Shown here: positions 62,775-64,000 of the stretch, piece after piece
Numbering within the stretch: position 1 is the stretch's first letter
Layout: each line of letters starts with the position of its first letter
Source of the DNA: Chthoniobacter flavus
GTDB taxonomy: Bacteria; Verrucomicrobiota; Verrucomicrobiia; Chthoniobacterales; Terrimicrobiaceae
Direction of reading: 5' to 3'
Length of the DNA stretch: 64,000 nucleotides
NCBI GenBank assembly: GCA_945860745.1
Contig: CAMASH010000004.1
Location: 1 to 64,000 of the forward strand
Position numbers and translations under genes: made by a program
Notes under the pieces: generated by a model
What the model was told of the DNA's origin: nothing
Database searches by the model: none
What the model saw: only the letters and a program-made list of their open reading frames with translations

Positions 62775-64000
62775 CTGGCATCCTTCTGCTCCCGGCCCCG
62801 TTTCTTGAAGAGAATCGGCAGTCCGGGAAACTCCCACTTTTCCCGCAGGCGCGCGCAGAGATAGGTGAAATAACTATCCGGCAGCAAACGCGGGTCGTTG
62901 ACGAAGAGCAAAAAATGCGGCGGCTGGAAGGGTGCGGGGTCCTTCGGCACAAGCTGCGTGACGTAGAGCAGCTTGAACCGCTTGTTGCCCCGGCTGGGTG
63001 GCCCCTGACGTTCCATCGCGGCGCGGAGAAGACGATTTAACTCGCCCGTGCCCGTGCGCCGGGTCGCGTGCTGGCGGATTTTTTCCACCTGGGTAAAGAG
63101 CCGCTTCACATTTTCCCCCGTCTTGGCCGACAGCACCACGACCGGCGCGTAATTCAGAAAAAACAAATCCCCTTGCAGGCGTTCGATATGTTCTTTCAAC
63201 AACGAGGATTCCGAACGCCCCTCCTCCGCCACCAGATCCCACTTGTTCAACACGATCAACGCCGCCTTGTGCGCCTCTTGAATCAAACCCGCAATCTTCT
63301 TGTCCTGCACGGTCACGCCGACCGTCGCGTCAATCACCAGAATGCACAGATCCGCCCGCTCGATGGTTTGTTCCGAACGCATCACGCTGAAAACCTCGAC
63401 CGACGAATCGTGGCTGGAACGGTGGCGGATACCGGCCGTATCGCAGAGGACGAAACTTTTTCCCTCGAGCTCATAGGCCACGTCCACCGTGTCACGCGTC
63501 GTGCCCGGGATGTCGCTCACAATGGCCCGACGGTCATTGAGGATGGCATTGACCAGCGAGGATTTTCCCACGTTCGGGCGACCCACGAAGGCCAGCTTCG
63601 GTGCGGGCAACGCCGCCTCGGTTTCCTGCGCGGTCGGGAGCAGCTTGTCGATTTCCCCGATCAATTCCTCCACGCCGCGTCCGTGGGCCGCGCTCACGCC
63701 CAGCGTCAGATCAAATCCCATCCGCGCAAAATCCGTCACGAAATTCTCATGCCCGTCGGTGTCCACTTTGTTCACCACCAGAATCACCGGCCTTCCCGCT
63801 CCGCGCATCTTCCGGGCCAGGTCGCGATCCAACGGCATCGCGCCTTCCTGCCCGTCCACAATGAAGAGCAACACATCCGCGCTTTCGATCGCGATCTCCG
63901 CCGCCGCCTGCGTGTCCTCCGCGAAATCCGGATCCGGCTCGGCTCCAATCCCGCCCGTATCCACAATCTCAAACGGCGAGCTCCCGAGCTTGCAGACCGC
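62771..64000 (-). CDS. der: GTPase Der (EngA), C-terminal part
   Basis: The last 409 codons are visible; the start lies beyond the window edge. Remaining part of the first G domain: VDTGGIGAEPDPDFAEDTQA (G3), LFIVDGQEG, VNKVDTDG (G4). Second domain: LAFVGRPNVGKSSLVNAIL, SDIPGTTRDTVDVAYE, LCDTAGIRH and LIVLNKWDLVAEEG. The KH-like end matches Der, which helps 50S ribosome assembly. Confidence 0.97.
   Translation of the reverse strand, partial: AVCKLGSSPFEIVDTGGIGAEPDPDFAEDTQAAAEIAIESADVLLFIVDGQEGAMPLDRDLARKMRGAGRPVILVVNKVDTDGHENFVTDFARMGFDLTLGVSAAHGRGVEELIGEIDKLLPTAQETEAALPAPKLAFVGRPNVGKSSLVNAILNDRRAIVSDIPGTTRDTVDVAYELEGKSFVLCDTAGIRHRSSHDSSVEVFSVMRSEQTIERADLCILVIDATVGVTVQDKKIAGLIQEAHKAALIVLNKWDLVAEEGRSESSLLKEHIERLQGDLFFLNYAPVVVLSAKTGENVKRLFTQVEKIRQHATRRTGTGELNRLLRAAMERQGPPSRGNKRFKLLYVTQLVPKDPAPFQPPHFLLFVNDPRLLPDSYFTYLCARLREKWEFPGLPILFKKRGREQKDAS

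Overview
The window is a 64 kb stretch of a GC-rich, Gram-negative chromosome. Lipopolysaccharide assembly (LptE), a BamD-like lipoprotein-assembly factor, a TonB/ExbB/ExbD set and PilT ATPases show an outer membrane. Protein resemblances (FloA plus NfeD, DUF2851, TIGR03790, a lysine/glutamate-rich 92-residue coiled protein, and dispersed GC-rich palindromes) suggest Verrucomicrobiota. That assignment is inference from family resemblance; there is no rRNA here to confirm it.

Layout. 1-3.7 kb: end of a Gfo/Idh oxidoreductase, a zinc alcohol dehydrogenase, and thiC behind a TPP riboswitch. 3.7-10.5 kb: an eroded accessory zone with mini-genes, a frameshifted DUF4160/DUF2442 pair, a deleted cupin, a nucleotidyltransferase remnant, a split flavin-oxidoreductase-like gene and a repeat-protein pseudogene carrying a MITE-like insertion. 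An intact fatty acid desaturase, a C39-like lipoprotein and a 3'-5' exonuclease sit among them. 10.7-14.2 kb: membrane microdomain genes (NfeD protease, FloA, small NfeD). 14.3-18.9 kb: a LOG protein and a three-gene glycan-modification operon. 18.9-25.9 kb: a second eroded zone with RAYT and MFS remnants, a broken glutamate-receptor-like channel and an IS with a broken transposase, around an intact phosphate transporter with a candidate Pho box.

26-37 kb is mostly housekeeping on the minus strand (DEAD-box helicase, phosphopantetheinyl transferase, HAD phosphatase, two PilT paralogues, DUF2851, TIGR03790, metallo-hydrolase, rpsN), with recN divergent. 37-45.4 kb: agmatine deiminase, then a tightly overlapping plus-strand chain miaB-rex-ogg-tonB-exbB-exbD, followed by phd-vapC-def and an FkbM methyltransferase. 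45.4-51.4 kb: two very large, translationally coupled membrane genes that look like a protein O-mannosylation module. The first fuses a membrane domain to a polyprenyl-phosphate-mannose-synthase-like GT2 domain; the second is a DUF2723/TMEM260-like mannosyltransferase with a TPR tail.

51.4-64 kb: a VapBC-like pair with an operator-like palindrome over its start, the pyrR-pyrB-pyrC operon, mrp, rpoN, a stand-alone 5'-3' exonuclease, bamD-lptE-rsmI-DUF2752, a GYF/DUF4190 membrane protein, and der running off the end.

Two themes stand out. Many operons are stitched together by ATGA-type overlaps. Small palindromic or tandem repeats recur and in several cases enter coding sequence (thiC, pyrC, lptE) or supply a stop codon (pyrC). 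All homology statements are from memory and by eye; no database search was run.
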